NCBI RefSeq assembly: GCF_024172125.1
Contig: NZ_JAMZEA010000004.1
Span: 831,943-895,942 of the forward strand
Origin: Actinomadura rupiterrae
GTDB lineage: Bacteria; Actinomycetota; Actinomycetes; Streptosporangiales; Streptosporangiaceae
DNA length: 64,000 nt
Direction: 5' to 3'
The notes beneath the pieces were generated by a model. The model was not told the DNA's origin. It searched no databases and saw only the letters and a program-made list of their open reading frames with translations. Below are positions 46,598 to 54,687 of this stretch, piece by piece (the first letter of the stretch is position 1; each line of letters begins with the position of its first letter). The position numbers and the translations under genes are program-made.

Positions 46598-49117
46598 GTG
46601 GAACCAGCGGTGAGGTTTGGGATCCTCGGGCCGGTCGTGGCCTGGCGCGGGGACGAGACGGTGCGCATACCCGGCGTGCGGGCCAGGACGGTGCTGGCGA
46701 TGCTGCTGCTGCGGCCGCGCACCGTCGTGACCCTCGACCAGCTCGTCGACGCCCTCTACCCGGACGTCGATCCCCCGAAGACGGCGCGCAACCAGGCGCA
46801 GACGGGCGTGGCGCGGCTGCGCGCGATGCTCGGCGACCGGGACGGCCCCGGCGAGGCGCCCCTGATCGTGACGCATCCGCACGGCTACCTGCTGGACGTG
46901 GCGGACGAGCGGATCGACGCGTTCTCCTTCAGCGCCCATGTCGAGCAGGCGCGGCAGGTCTTCCACGAGGGGCGTCCGGACGTCGCGGCCGACCTGCTCG
47001 CGCAGGCGCTCGGGCTGTGGCGGGGCGAGGCCCTGGAGGACGTGCCGAGCCAGGTCGTCCGGTCGCAGGCGGTGCTGTGGGACGGCATGCGCATCGCGGC
47101 GCTGGAACGCCGCATCACCGCCGACCTGGAGTGCGGGCGGCACGGCGAGGTCGTGGCCGAGCTGGAGGGCCTGGCCGCCGAGAACCCGCACAACGAGCGG
47201 TTCCACGCCCAGTTAATGCTCGCGCTGTACCGGACGGGCCGCTCGTCCGACGCGCTCGACGTGTACAACCGCCTGCACCGCAACCTGGACGAGCTGGGCG
47301 CCGAGCCGGGCAACGAGGTCCGCCACCTGCAGACGCAGATCCTCCGGCACGACTCGACGCTGCTTCCGGCTCCCGCGAGCCGGCTGCGGGTGCCGCGGCA
47401 GCTTCCGGTCCGTCCGGCGGCGCTGGTCGGGCGCGGACCGGAGGTGGACGCGCTGGTCAAGGCGCTCACCGACGAGCGCGGCGAGCGGATCGTCGCGGTC
47501 AGCGCGGGCGGCGGGCACGGCAAGACGGCGCTGGCGGTGGAGGTCGCGCACCGGGTGGCCGAGCACTTCGAGGACGGCCAGCTGTTCGCCGACCTCGGCG
47601 GGGCGCGGCGCCGCCCGGTCGATCCGGAGCGGATCCTCGGCACGTTCCTGGCCGGCCTCGGCATGCCGCCGGACGAGATCCCCGAGGGCCTGGCCGAGCG
47701 CGCGTCGGCGTACCGGACGCTGACCGCCGACCGGCGGCTGCTCGTCCTGCTGGACGACGCGGCGGGCACCGAGCAGGTGCGCCCGCTGCTGCCGGGCGGG
47801 CCGGGCTGCCGGGTGCTGATCACCAGCCAGTCCAAGCTGACGGTGTTCCCGGCGGTGATGCGGCTGGACCTGCCACTGCTCACCCCGGCCGACGCCCGCG
47901 CGCTGCTCGCCCGGCACGCCGGTCCGGAGCGGGTCGACGCCGAGCCGGACGCGGTGCGCGAGCTGGCGACGCTGTGCGGCGGGGTGCCGCTGGCGCTGGA
48001 CATCGCGGGCGCGCGGCTGGCGGCCCGCCCGCACTGGCCGATCAGCAGGCTCGCGGCGCGGCTCGCCGACATCCAGCAGCGCCTGTCGGAGCTGTCGATC
48101 GAGGGCTGCGAGATCCGGTCCAGCCTGGAGCTGGGCTACGACCCGCTGTCGCCGGACGCCAAGCGGATGCTGCGCCGGGTGAGCCTCCTCGGCTCGGCGT
48201 GCTTCTCCGCGTGGGAGGGCGCGGCGCTGATCGGCGGAACGGTCCGGCGCGCGGCCGAGGCGCTGGAGGACCTGGTCGAGGCGCACCTGGCGACGGTCGA
48301 GGGGATGGACGGCTCGGGCCACTACACCTACACCGTGCACGACCTGGTCCGGGCGTTCTCCTGGGAGCGGCTGGAGCAGGAGGAGTCCGAGGTGGAACGG
48401 GCCAAGGCGCTGGAGCGCGCGGTCGGCGCGGCGCTCGCGGTGACCGACGCCGCGCACGCGATGCTGTACGGCCGGCGGCACGCGAGCCTGCGCGGCGAGG
48501 CCCCGCGCTGGCAGCCGCAGGACTCGACGCCCGCTTTGCACGTCACGCGTCCGGCGCAGGGCTGGCTCGCGTCGCGGTTGCCGCTGCTCACGGCGCTGGC
48601 GACGCGCGCGGCCGAGTACCACCTGAGCGAGGCGTGCTGGGAGCTGGCGGTCGCGCCGCTGCCGCTGTTCGAGACGGGCGACTACTTCCCCGAGTGGGCG
48701 ACCCTGCTGGACGGGGCGATGGACTGCGTCCGGCGGGACGGGAACGTCCGGGGCGAGGCGGCGCTGACGCTGTCGCTGGCGTTCCGCGCGCAGCTCGTCG
48801 GGGACGGCGTCGCAGAGGAGCGGTTGCTCCGCGACGCGGCGAACCTGTTCCACCGGCTCGGCGACACCGAGGGCGAGGGGCTGGTCGCGTGGCTGCGCGG
48901 CGATGAGGGGACGTTCTCGCGCAGCCTCCCCGATCTCTCGGCCGCCTACTCCAGCGCGTCCGAGCTGCTGAAGGCGGAGGAGATCGCGTCGGAGGTCGTC
49001 CGGCACGACCTGGCCCGCATCCTGCGCCTTCAGACGGCGGAGGACGCGGGCCAGGTCGCGCGCGAGCGGCTGGAACGGGTCCTGCGCGCGGCGCAGGAGA
49101 CGGGCGAGGCCAACTAG
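46598..49117 (+). CDS. SARP/AfsR-like pathway regulator with NB-ARC domain
   Basis: An 839-residue transcriptional activator. The N-terminal OmpR-type winged helix (FGILGPVVAWRGDETVRIPG; ARNQAQTGVARLRAMLGD) is followed by the bacterial transcriptional activator domain (AHVEQARQVFHEG ... DALDVYNRLHRNLDELG). A STAND-type NTPase has its P-loop GGGHGKTALA near residue 304 and a later LLVLLDDAAG Walker B. The C-terminal ~300 residues are helical. The GTG at 46598 follows GGGAG. SARPs switch on antibiotic clusters by binding direct repeats near -35 boxes, so this is the probable activator of the cluster at 45160-62771. Confidence 0.88.
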   Translation: MEPAVRFGILGPVVAWRGDETVRIPGVRARTVLAMLLLRPRTVVTLDQLVDALYPDVDPPKTARNQAQTGVARLRAMLGDRDGPGEAPLIVTHPHGYLLDVADERIDAFSFSAHVEQARQVFHEGRPDVAADLLAQALGLWRGEALEDVPSQVVRSQAVLWDGMRIAALERRITADLECGRHGEVVAELEGLAAENPHNERFHAQLMLALYRTGRSSDALDVYNRLHRNLDELGAEPGNEVRHLQTQILRHDSTLLPAPASRLRVPRQLPVRPAALVGRGPEVDALVKALTDERGERIVAVSAGGGHGKTALAVEVAHRVAEHFEDGQLFADLGGARRRPVDPERILGTFLAGLGMPPDEIPEGLAERASAYRTLTADRRLLVLLDDAAGTEQVRPLLPGGPGCRVLITSQSKLTVFPAVMRLDLPLLTPADARALLARHAGPERVDAEPDAVRELATLCGGVPLALDIAGARLAARPHWPISRLAARLADIQQRLSELSIEGCEIRSSLELGYDPLSPDAKRMLRRVSLLGSACFSAWEGAALIGGTVRRAAEALEDLVEAHLATVEGMDGSGHYTYTVHDLVRAFSWERLEQEESEVERAKALERAVGAALAVTDAAHAMLYGRRHASLRGEAPRWQPQDSTPALHVTRPAQGWLASRLPLLTALATRAAEYHLSEACWELAVAPLPLFETGDYFPEWATLLDGAMDCVRRDGNVRGEAALTLSLAFRAQLVGDGVAEERLLRDAANLFHRLGDTEGEGLVAWLRGDEGTFSRSLPDLSAAYSSASELLKAEEIASEVVRHDLARILRLQTAEDAGQVARERLERVLRAAQETGEAN

Positions 49118-49201
49118 GTCGGTTCAGGACGGCTGAGGGAGCGCTCCTACCGGTGGTCGATCGAAGTGGCGGTCGATCCGATCGGCGGCGGGAGGCGCGA
49201 C

Positions 49202-49261
49202 GGGTTCAGTCGAGGAGGGTTCAGTCGAGGAGGGGTCAGTCGAGGAGGGGTCAGTCGAGGA
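49202..49261 (-). repeat. 15-bp repeat spanning the tyrA stop codon
   Basis: Four 15-bp units (plus-strand GGGTTCAGTCGAGGA or GGGGTCAGTCGAGGA) each contain TCA, the complement of TGA. The actual stop is in the unit at 49247-49261, and three further copies lie in the 3' flank. Confidence 0.92.
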
Positions 49262-50072
49262 GGGCGCGCCCGGCGGCGCCGTCGGCGAGCAGCGCCTCGA
49301 CGGCCTCGGCGTCGCCGAGGTGCAGGTCGTCGGCCAGCCGGGCGAGCCGGTCGGCGGCCTTCCGGACGCCCTCGGCGACCTGGACGCGGTTGCGGAGCAC
49401 GATGTGCCGCCAGAGGGTGACGTCCCCGGCGGCGATGCGGGTGGTGTCGGCGAGGCCGCGTCCGGCGAGGTGGAGGGCGAGCGGCGGCGCGTCCACGAGC
49501 GTCGCGGCCAGCGCGGACGCGACCATGTGCGGCGCGTGCGAGACGAGCCCCACGGCCGCGTCGTGCTCGGCGGCCGTGCAGAACACGGGACGGGCGCCGG
49601 TCGCCGCCACCGCGCGGAGCACGGCGTCCATGACGTCGTTGGGGACGTCCGGCGCCGGGCACAGCGCCCAGGGGCGTCCGGTGAACAGGTCGGCGCGGGC
49701 CGCGCCCGGCCCGGACGTCTCGCCGCCCGCCATCGGGTGCCCGCCGACGAAGCGGCTCAGGTCGCAGCCGAGCTCCTCCGCCTCGTCCAGGACGGCCTGC
49801 TTGACGCTCGCGACGTCGGTGTAGACGGAGGCGGCCCCGGCCTGCTGGAGCTTCGCCAGGCACTCGGCGACGACGTGCGGCGGAGTGGCGAGGACTGCCA
49901 GCTCGACCGGCGCCCCGTCCCAGCCGCGCCCGGCGCCGCGCGCCTCGGCCTTCGCGACCGCGCCCAGGTCGGTGTCGAGAAGCTGGACGTCCGCGCCCGC
50001 GCCGGCCAGCGCGAGGCCGACGGACGCGCCCAGCAGTCCGGTTCCGGCGACGAGCACGCGGCGCGCGGTCAC
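49251..50072 (-). CDS. tyrA: Prephenate dehydrogenase (TyrA)
   Basis: A 273-residue NAD(P)-dependent enzyme that oxidatively decarboxylates prephenate to 4-hydroxyphenylpyruvate. The Rossmann motif VLVAGTGLLGASVGLALAG opens the chain. VYTDVASVKQAVLDEA, GGHPMAGGETSGP (catalytic His region) and LVSHAPHMVASALA are family signatures. It has no chorismate mutase or ACT domain, so Tyr feedback is unlikely. Located in the A-T-TE cluster, it should supply the 4-hydroxyphenylpyruvate substrate. The GTG start overlaps the stop of a possible 10-codon leader frame (50069-50101). Confidence 0.9.
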   Translation of the reverse strand: MTARRVLVAGTGLLGASVGLALAGAGADVQLLDTDLGAVAKAEARGAGRGWDGAPVELAVLATPPHVVAECLAKLQQAGAASVYTDVASVKQAVLDEAEELGCDLSRFVGGHPMAGGETSGPGAARADLFTGRPWALCPAPDVPNDVMDAVLRAVAATGARPVFCTAAEHDAAVGLVSHAPHMVASALAATLVDAPPLALHLAGRGLADTTRIAAGDVTLWRHIVLRNRVQVAEGVRKAADRLARLADDLHLGDAEAVEALLADGAAGRALLD

Positions 50073-50101
50073 GTGCTCGTCCCTTCGTGAGGGTCAGGCA
50101 T
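50069..50101 (-). CDS. Possible 10-codon leader peptide coupled to tyrA
   Basis: ATG at 50101 with GGAGG eight bases upstream opens the frame MPDPHEGTST, whose TGA overlaps the tyrA GTG (GTGA). It contains no run of Tyr or Phe codons, so classic amino-acid attenuation is not indicated. It may only couple translation, or be a by-product of the repeated start-like sequence in 50073-50201. Confidence 0.3.
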   Translation of the reverse strand: MPDPHEGTST

Positions 50102-50201
50102 CACGGTCTCCTCCGTCGTCGGGGTTCGGGCATCACGTTCACCTCTTGTCGGGGCTCTGGCATCACTCGCGGGGTAGGCATCACGGTCGTCTCCGGCGGG
50201 C
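50073..50201 (-). repeat. Degenerate repeats of a start-like sequence before tyrA
   Basis: On the minus strand GTGATGCC occurs four times (ATGs at 50181, 50163, 50133, 50101). At least two copies are preceded by purine-rich ribosome-site-like sequence (AAGAGGTGAAC; GGAGGAGACC). The spacing is 18, 30 and 32 bases. Confidence 0.7.
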
Positions 50202-51527
50202 TCAGCGCAGCCGGACGGCGTTGGTCTCGGGCATCCGCGCGTACGCGGCGAAGCTGACCACGGCGGCGAGCGCGACGTACACGCCGAACCAGGCGCCCTG
50301 CCCGTTGTGGGCGAGGACGGCGTCCAGCAATGGAGCGGTCCCGCCGAACACCGCGACGACCAGCGCGTACGGGATCGCGATCCCGGCGGACCGGACGAGC
50401 GCGGTCGGGTACTGCTCGGCCATGACCGTCGCGGCGATCGCGCCGTAGCCCGCGAACGCCCACAGCCCGGCGATCTCGACGACGAGCAGCGCGCCGAAGC
50501 TGTGCGGCGGCACGGCCAGCGCCGGGACCGCGATGACGACGGTCGCGGCGGCGAACGTGAGCAGCAGCGGACGGCGCCCGAACCGGTCCGACAGCCGGCC
50601 CGCGACCGGGACGGCGACGAACATCGTGGCCTGCGCGATCGAGTTCGCGGCCAGCGCGCGCCCGGCGCTCAGCCCGCCCTCGGTCATCGCGAGGCCGGGC
50701 AGTTGCAGCACCCACGTGTAGAAGACGATCGTCGGCGCGAGCGTGATCGCGGCGATGCGCAGCGCGGGGCGCCGGTGCTCGCGCAGCAGCGTCCGCAGTG
50801 GCCGGTCGGCGCCGTCCTGCGCGGTGAACAGGAAGCTCTCAGCGAGCTTGCGGCGCAGGACGATCGCGGCGATCCCGGCGAGTCCCCCGGCGGCGAACAG
50901 GATCCGCCAGCCGAAGGCGTGCATCTCGTCCTTGCTGAGCACGGCGGAGAGGCCGGTCGCGGCGAGCGCCGCGACGAGCGTGCCGAGCACCGTGGACTGC
51001 TGGAACACCGCCGAGTACCAGCCGCGCCGCTCGGCGGGCGCGGTCTCGGCGAGGTACGCCGCGGTGGCGCCGATCTCCCCGCCGGACGACGCGCCCTGCG
51101 CGCAGCGCAGCACCAGCAGCGCGAGCGGCGCGGCGACGCCGATCGTCCCGTAGGTCGGGACGATCGCGATCAGCACCGAGGCCACACCCATGATCGCGAC
51201 GGACACGGTCATGCCGGCGCGGCGTCCGCAGCGGTCGGTGAGCCGCCCGAGCAGCGCCGCGCCGACCGGACGCGCCAAGAACGCCACGGCGAACGTCGCG
51301 AGCGCCGCCATCAGCGCTGCCGCTGGCTGCCCCTTGGGGAAGAACGCGTGCGCGAACATCGGCGCCGCGAACGCGTAGACCGACCAGTCGTACCACTCCA
51401 GGGCGTTCCCGGCGGCGACGGCCGCGAGCGCCCCGGCCTTGACCCGGCCGGGCTTGGCGGCGGGCGTGAGGCCGGTGACGCGCGGCGTGTACTGCGGGTA
51501 CGGCGACCGTTCAGGTACTGCGGGCAC
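50202..51527 (-). CDS. MHS-family MFS transporter
   Basis: A 441-residue membrane transporter with twelve predicted helices, of the metabolite:H+ symporter group (ShiA/KgtP/ProP-like). GNALEWYDWSVYAFAAPMFA is the family hallmark, the cytoplasmic loop has GRLTDRCGRRAGM, and AQGASSGGEIGATAAYLAE lies in helix 5. The group imports small organic acids, such as shikimate, alpha-ketoglutarate or betaine. In this cluster a role in importing or exporting an aromatic acid is plausible but unproven. The GTG at 51527 overlaps the end of the LLM gene by 17 bases. Confidence 0.87.
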   Translation of the reverse strand: MPAVPERSPYPQYTPRVTGLTPAAKPGRVKAGALAAVAAGNALEWYDWSVYAFAAPMFAHAFFPKGQPAAALMAALATFAVAFLARPVGAALLGRLTDRCGRRAGMTVSVAIMGVASVLIAIVPTYGTIGVAAPLALLVLRCAQGASSGGEIGATAAYLAETAPAERRGWYSAVFQQSTVLGTLVAALAATGLSAVLSKDEMHAFGWRILFAAGGLAGIAAIVLRRKLAESFLFTAQDGADRPLRTLLREHRRPALRIAAITLAPTIVFYTWVLQLPGLAMTEGGLSAGRALAANSIAQATMFVAVPVAGRLSDRFGRRPLLLTFAAATVVIAVPALAVPPHSFGALLVVEIAGLWAFAGYGAIAATVMAEQYPTALVRSAGIAIPYALVVAVFGGTAPLLDAVLAHNGQGAWFGVYVALAAVVSFAAYARMPETNAVRLR

Positions 51528-52401
51528 GGTTCACCTCCTCCCGGACGGCCGGGACGACCTCCCGGGCGAACAGCTCGATGTCGGCGGGACGCCCCGACGA
51601 CAGGACGAACCCGGACACGCCGAGTTCGAGCGCCAGCTCGGCCAGCTGATCGGCCCAGACCTTCGGCGGCCCGTGCAGGAACCCGCCCGAAGCGCCGGGC
51701 GAGAACACGCCGTCCAGGTTGTAGAGGCGGCGGACGGCCGCCGGGTCGCGTCCGGCGGCGGTGGCCGCCTCGTCGATCAGCGGCGACGCGGCGGCCATCT
51801 CGCCCGGGCCCATGTAGGCCGAGGACGGGATCCAGCCGTCGGCGAGGCAGCCGATCAGGTTCAGCGTGCGCGGCCGGTACCCGCCCAGCCAGAGCGGGAC
51901 GTCGAAGGGGCGGCCGAGGATCGGCGGGGCGTCGCGGAGCCGGTAGAACTCGCCCTCGACGGTGTGCCCGGGGCGCCCGTCCAGCAGGCCGCGGACGACC
52001 CGGACGGCCTCGTCCAGCGCCTGGACCTGCTGGCCCGGTGTCCAGGACGGGCCGCCGAGCGCGGCGATCCCGCCCTGGTGCGCGCCGGAGCCGAGGCCGA
52101 GCGCGACCCGCCCGCCGCTGATCTCGGCGAGCGTGGCGGCCCAGGACGCGAGCGTCACCGGACCGCGCAGCGGCAGCGACGCCACGTCCGGGAACACGGT
52201 GATCTTCCGGGTCGCGAGCGCGACCCGGGTGAGCAGGGTCGGGGTGTCGGCGAAGCCGGGATGGTACGGGTGGTCCTGCATCCCGACGAGGTCGAGGCCG
52301 AGGCTCTCGGCCAGCCGGACGTTCTCCATCGTGGCGGGCATGTCGGCGACGGCCGGCGAGAGGAACACGCCGAACAGCAGGTCGTGCCGGTAGTCGGGCA
52401 T
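51511..52401 (-). CDS. LLM-class flavin-dependent oxidoreductase
   Basis: A 296-residue luciferase-like TIM-barrel protein that uses F420H2 or FMNH2. LAESLGLDLVGMQDHPYHPGF, LATRKITVFPDVASLPLRGP and LGLGSGAHQGGIAALGG are typical of the F420-linked group. Cofactor choice cannot be fixed from sequence. It sits in the middle of the operon from 59936 to 49251, so a tailoring oxidation or reduction of the aromatic product is the likely role. Confidence 0.84.
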   Translation of the reverse strand: MPDYRHDLLFGVFLSPAVADMPATMENVRLAESLGLDLVGMQDHPYHPGFADTPTLLTRVALATRKITVFPDVASLPLRGPVTLASWAATLAEISGGRVALGLGSGAHQGGIAALGGPSWTPGQQVQALDEAVRVVRGLLDGRPGHTVEGEFYRLRDAPPILGRPFDVPLWLGGYRPRTLNLIGCLADGWIPSSAYMGPGEMAAASPLIDEAATAAGRDPAAVRRLYNLDGVFSPGASGGFLHGPPKVWADQLAELALELGVSGFVLSSGRPADIELFAREVVPAVREEVNRARST

Positions 52402-52522
52402 GAGGATTCTCCAGGAACGGAAGGAGGGAGGGCGCGGGCGGCGGCGTCGGGGAAGCGCGGGAGGCCGCGTCGGCGAAGCGCGTAAGGCGGCGTCGGGGCG
52501 CAGCGGGTCAGCGGGTCAGGGG

Positions 52523-53056
52523 TCAGGCGATGTCGGCGTAGGTGAGGCGGACGAGGGTCGGCGTCAGGTGCGTCTCCTCGTACTCCAGGTGGGCCGACAG
52601 CAGCTCGGAGACCTCCCGGACCTTGGCGAGCATCTTCGGGCCCACGGCCGGGTCGCCCGGCAGCAGCCGGATCATCTGCTGGAGCTGGTCCAGGTGCGCG
52701 ACGAGCCGCTCGTGCTCGTCCATGAGCTGCTTGATGCGCGGCGCGAGGTCCGGGTTGCGCTTCCGCAGCACCGGGAACATCGACGCGTCCTCCACGGTGT
52801 GGTGGCCGTGCACGAAGGAGCAGAACTGGGCGCAGTAGCGCGGCAGGATGCGCTGCCAGTCGCGCTGGCGGAAGGCGTCCATCGCGCCCTGGAGCCTGCG
52901 GCGCGCGGCCGCGTCGCCGCCGACGCCGTCCACCACGGCGGTCACCAGGCGGCGGAACTCGTCCATGTCGCGGCGCATCTGGTCGTGGATGACGAACAGC
53001 CGCTGGGCGAGTTCGACGCCTTCGGGGTTGGCTCCGGGAAAGTCCAGCTGGGGCAT
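52523..53056 (-). CDS. Hemerythrin-like HHE-domain protein
   Basis: A 177-residue four-helix protein with the metal ligands of a hemerythrin domain: IHDQMRRDMDEF, FVHGHHTVEDASMFPVL, MDEHERLVAHLDQL and HLEYEETHLTPTL. A di-iron centre binding O2 or responding to redox state is expected. The ATG follows GAGGAGGAG. It lies between the SnoaL-methyltransferase and LLM genes in the same direction. A hemerythrin in a biosynthetic operon is uncommon; O2 or NO sensing or supply to the oxidative steps are possibilities. Confidence 0.85.
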   Translation of the reverse strand: MPQLDFPGANPEGVELAQRLFVIHDQMRRDMDEFRRLVTAVVDGVGGDAAARRRLQGAMDAFRQRDWQRILPRYCAQFCSFVHGHHTVEDASMFPVLRKRNPDLAPRIKQLMDEHERLVAHLDQLQQMIRLLPGDPAVGPKMLAKVREVSELLSAHLEYEETHLTPTLVRLTYADIA

Positions 53057-53175
53057 GCGGGTTCTCCTCCTCGGCGAGGCCGCGTGGCACGGCGGGCAGG
53101 CCGCGCCGGCGGCTCGGGTGCTCGGTCGGGACGGGACCGGGCCGCGTCGTCGGGGCCCGGTCCCGATCGGATGGG

Positions 53176-54687
53176 TCAGTCCTTGAAGCCGACGGCGAGC
53201 CATTCGGGGCCGGACAGCGGGCGGACGGAGACCCGTCCGAAACCGGCCTCGGCCAGCCAGGCCGCCGCGTCGGCGGGCCGGTAGCCGTGCCCGCCGGGGC
53301 TCTCCAGCATCATGTGCAGATCGGCCAGGTGGCCGAACAGGTTGGCGGCCCCGTCGGGCCGTCCGGGGTCGGTCATCAGGTCGTAGACGACGACCGCGCC
53401 GCCCGCGGGCAGCGCCTTGTACGCCTTGGCGAGCAGGTCGCGCTTGGTGGCGGTGTCCCAGTCGCACAGCACGTGCCCGAGGACGAGCAGGTCGGCGGCC
53501 GGCAGGTCGTCGGTGAAGAAGCTGCCGCCCTCGAACCGCATCCGGTCGGCCAGGCCCGCTTCCCGCGCGGCCCGCTCGAAGTGCGGCCGGACCTGCGGCA
53601 GGTCGAAGCCGATCCCGGCGAGGTGCGGGTGCGCGGTGAGCAGCGTCCGCAGCACCGCGCCGCCCGCCGCGCCGACGTCGGCGACGGTCTTCACGGCGTC
53701 CCAGTCGAGGTCGCTCTCGCGGGCCAGCGCGAGCGCCGCGCCGGTCGCGCCGCCCGCCATCGCCGCGTGGAACGCGCGGACGCGCTCGGGGTCGGCGTAC
53801 AGCGCCTCGAACGGGTCGTCGCCCGCGTTCGCCTTGTTCTGCGGAAGGCCGGTGCGCAGCATTTCGGTCAGGCCCTTCCACGACTCCCACCAAAGGTGGG
53901 ACGCGGCGAGCGGCAGGCCCGCGACGTTCGTGCCCTCGGCCTCGGTGAGGAAGCGCTTGGCGACCGGCGTCAGGCCGTACGCGCCGCCGTCCTCGCGAGC
54001 GAGCATGCCGAGGCCGGTCAGCGCGTCCAGGAACGGCCGGACGCCGCGCTCGTGCAGGCCCAGCTCCCGGACGATCCGCTCCACCGGGCGCGGGCCGTCC
54101 GCGAGCGCCTCGAACAGGCCAAGCTCGATCGCCGACATGAGCACCCGCGACTCCCAGAACCGGAACCCGGTGCGGATGACCTGCCACGGCTCGATCGCCG
54201 GGTCCACGGCCGGTTCGACGAGGGCGCGGATGGCGGCGGTGTCGTGGATGTCCTCGAAGCGGACGGCCTTCCCGTCGCGGATCCGCCAGTGGTGCACGAC
54301 AGTGATGTCGGCCTCGCGGCCGGTCGTGGCGGCGCGCATGTGGTTCACGCCCGTGACGACCACCTGGTCGCCTTCGGCGAAGAACGTGTCGGGACGCATC
54401 CCGACCTCGGCGAACAGCGCCCGCGCGCGGGCCATGAACGCCTTCACGGCCGGAAGGCCGCGCTCGACGCCGCCGAGGCCGTGGTCGTCCATACCGTCCG
54501 GGTGGACCCACTCGATGTCGGGGTCGAAGAACGCGAGCGCCGCGTCGAGGTCACCGCGCCGGAACGCGTCGTACGAGGCGGAGATCAGCGCGATGTTGTC
54601 GGTCGTGAGCGCGGTGTCAGCGGCCGTGCCGGTCGTGAGCGCGGTGTCAGCGGCCGTGCCGGTCGTGGGCTCGGTGTCGGCGGTCAT
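53176..54687 (-). CDS. SnoaL-like domain fused to an O-methyltransferase
   Basis: A 503-residue fusion. Residues ~1-30 are a repeat-derived Thr/Ala-rich start. Residues ~30-150 form an NTF2/SnoaL-like pocket domain (ISASYDAFRRGDLDAALAFF; DITVVHHWRIRDGKAVRFED). From ~160 comes a plant-type small-molecule O-methyltransferase: a winged-helix dimerisation part (RVLMSAIELGLFEALADGP), then the SAM domain with VADVGAAGGAVL and HVLCDWDTATKRDLL. The second half should O-methylate a phenolic or enolic hydroxyl; the first could hydrate, dehydrate or cyclise the same intermediate. The ATG overlaps the SDR stop (ATGA). Confidence 0.85.
   Translation of the reverse strand: MTADTEPTTGTAADTALTTGTAADTALTTDNIALISASYDAFRRGDLDAALAFFDPDIEWVHPDGMDDHGLGGVERGLPAVKAFMARARALFAEVGMRPDTFFAEGDQVVVTGVNHMRAATTGREADITVVHHWRIRDGKAVRFEDIHDTAAIRALVEPAVDPAIEPWQVIRTGFRFWESRVLMSAIELGLFEALADGPRPVERIVRELGLHERGVRPFLDALTGLGMLAREDGGAYGLTPVAKRFLTEAEGTNVAGLPLAASHLWWESWKGLTEMLRTGLPQNKANAGDDPFEALYADPERVRAFHAAMAGGATGAALALARESDLDWDAVKTVADVGAAGGAVLRTLLTAHPHLAGIGFDLPQVRPHFERAAREAGLADRMRFEGGSFFTDDLPAADLLVLGHVLCDWDTATKRDLLAKAYKALPAGGAVVVYDLMTDPGRPDGAANLFGHLADLHMMLESPGGHGYRPADAAAWLAEAGFGRVSVRPLSGPEWLAVGFKD
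54601..54687 (-). repeat. 30-bp repeat at the 5' end of the SnoaL-methyltransferase gene
   Basis: Two identical 30-bp units (54601-54630, 54631-54660) and a third diverged one containing the start codon encode repeats of TTGTAADTAL. The ATG thus lies inside the repeat tract. Confidence 0.92.
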
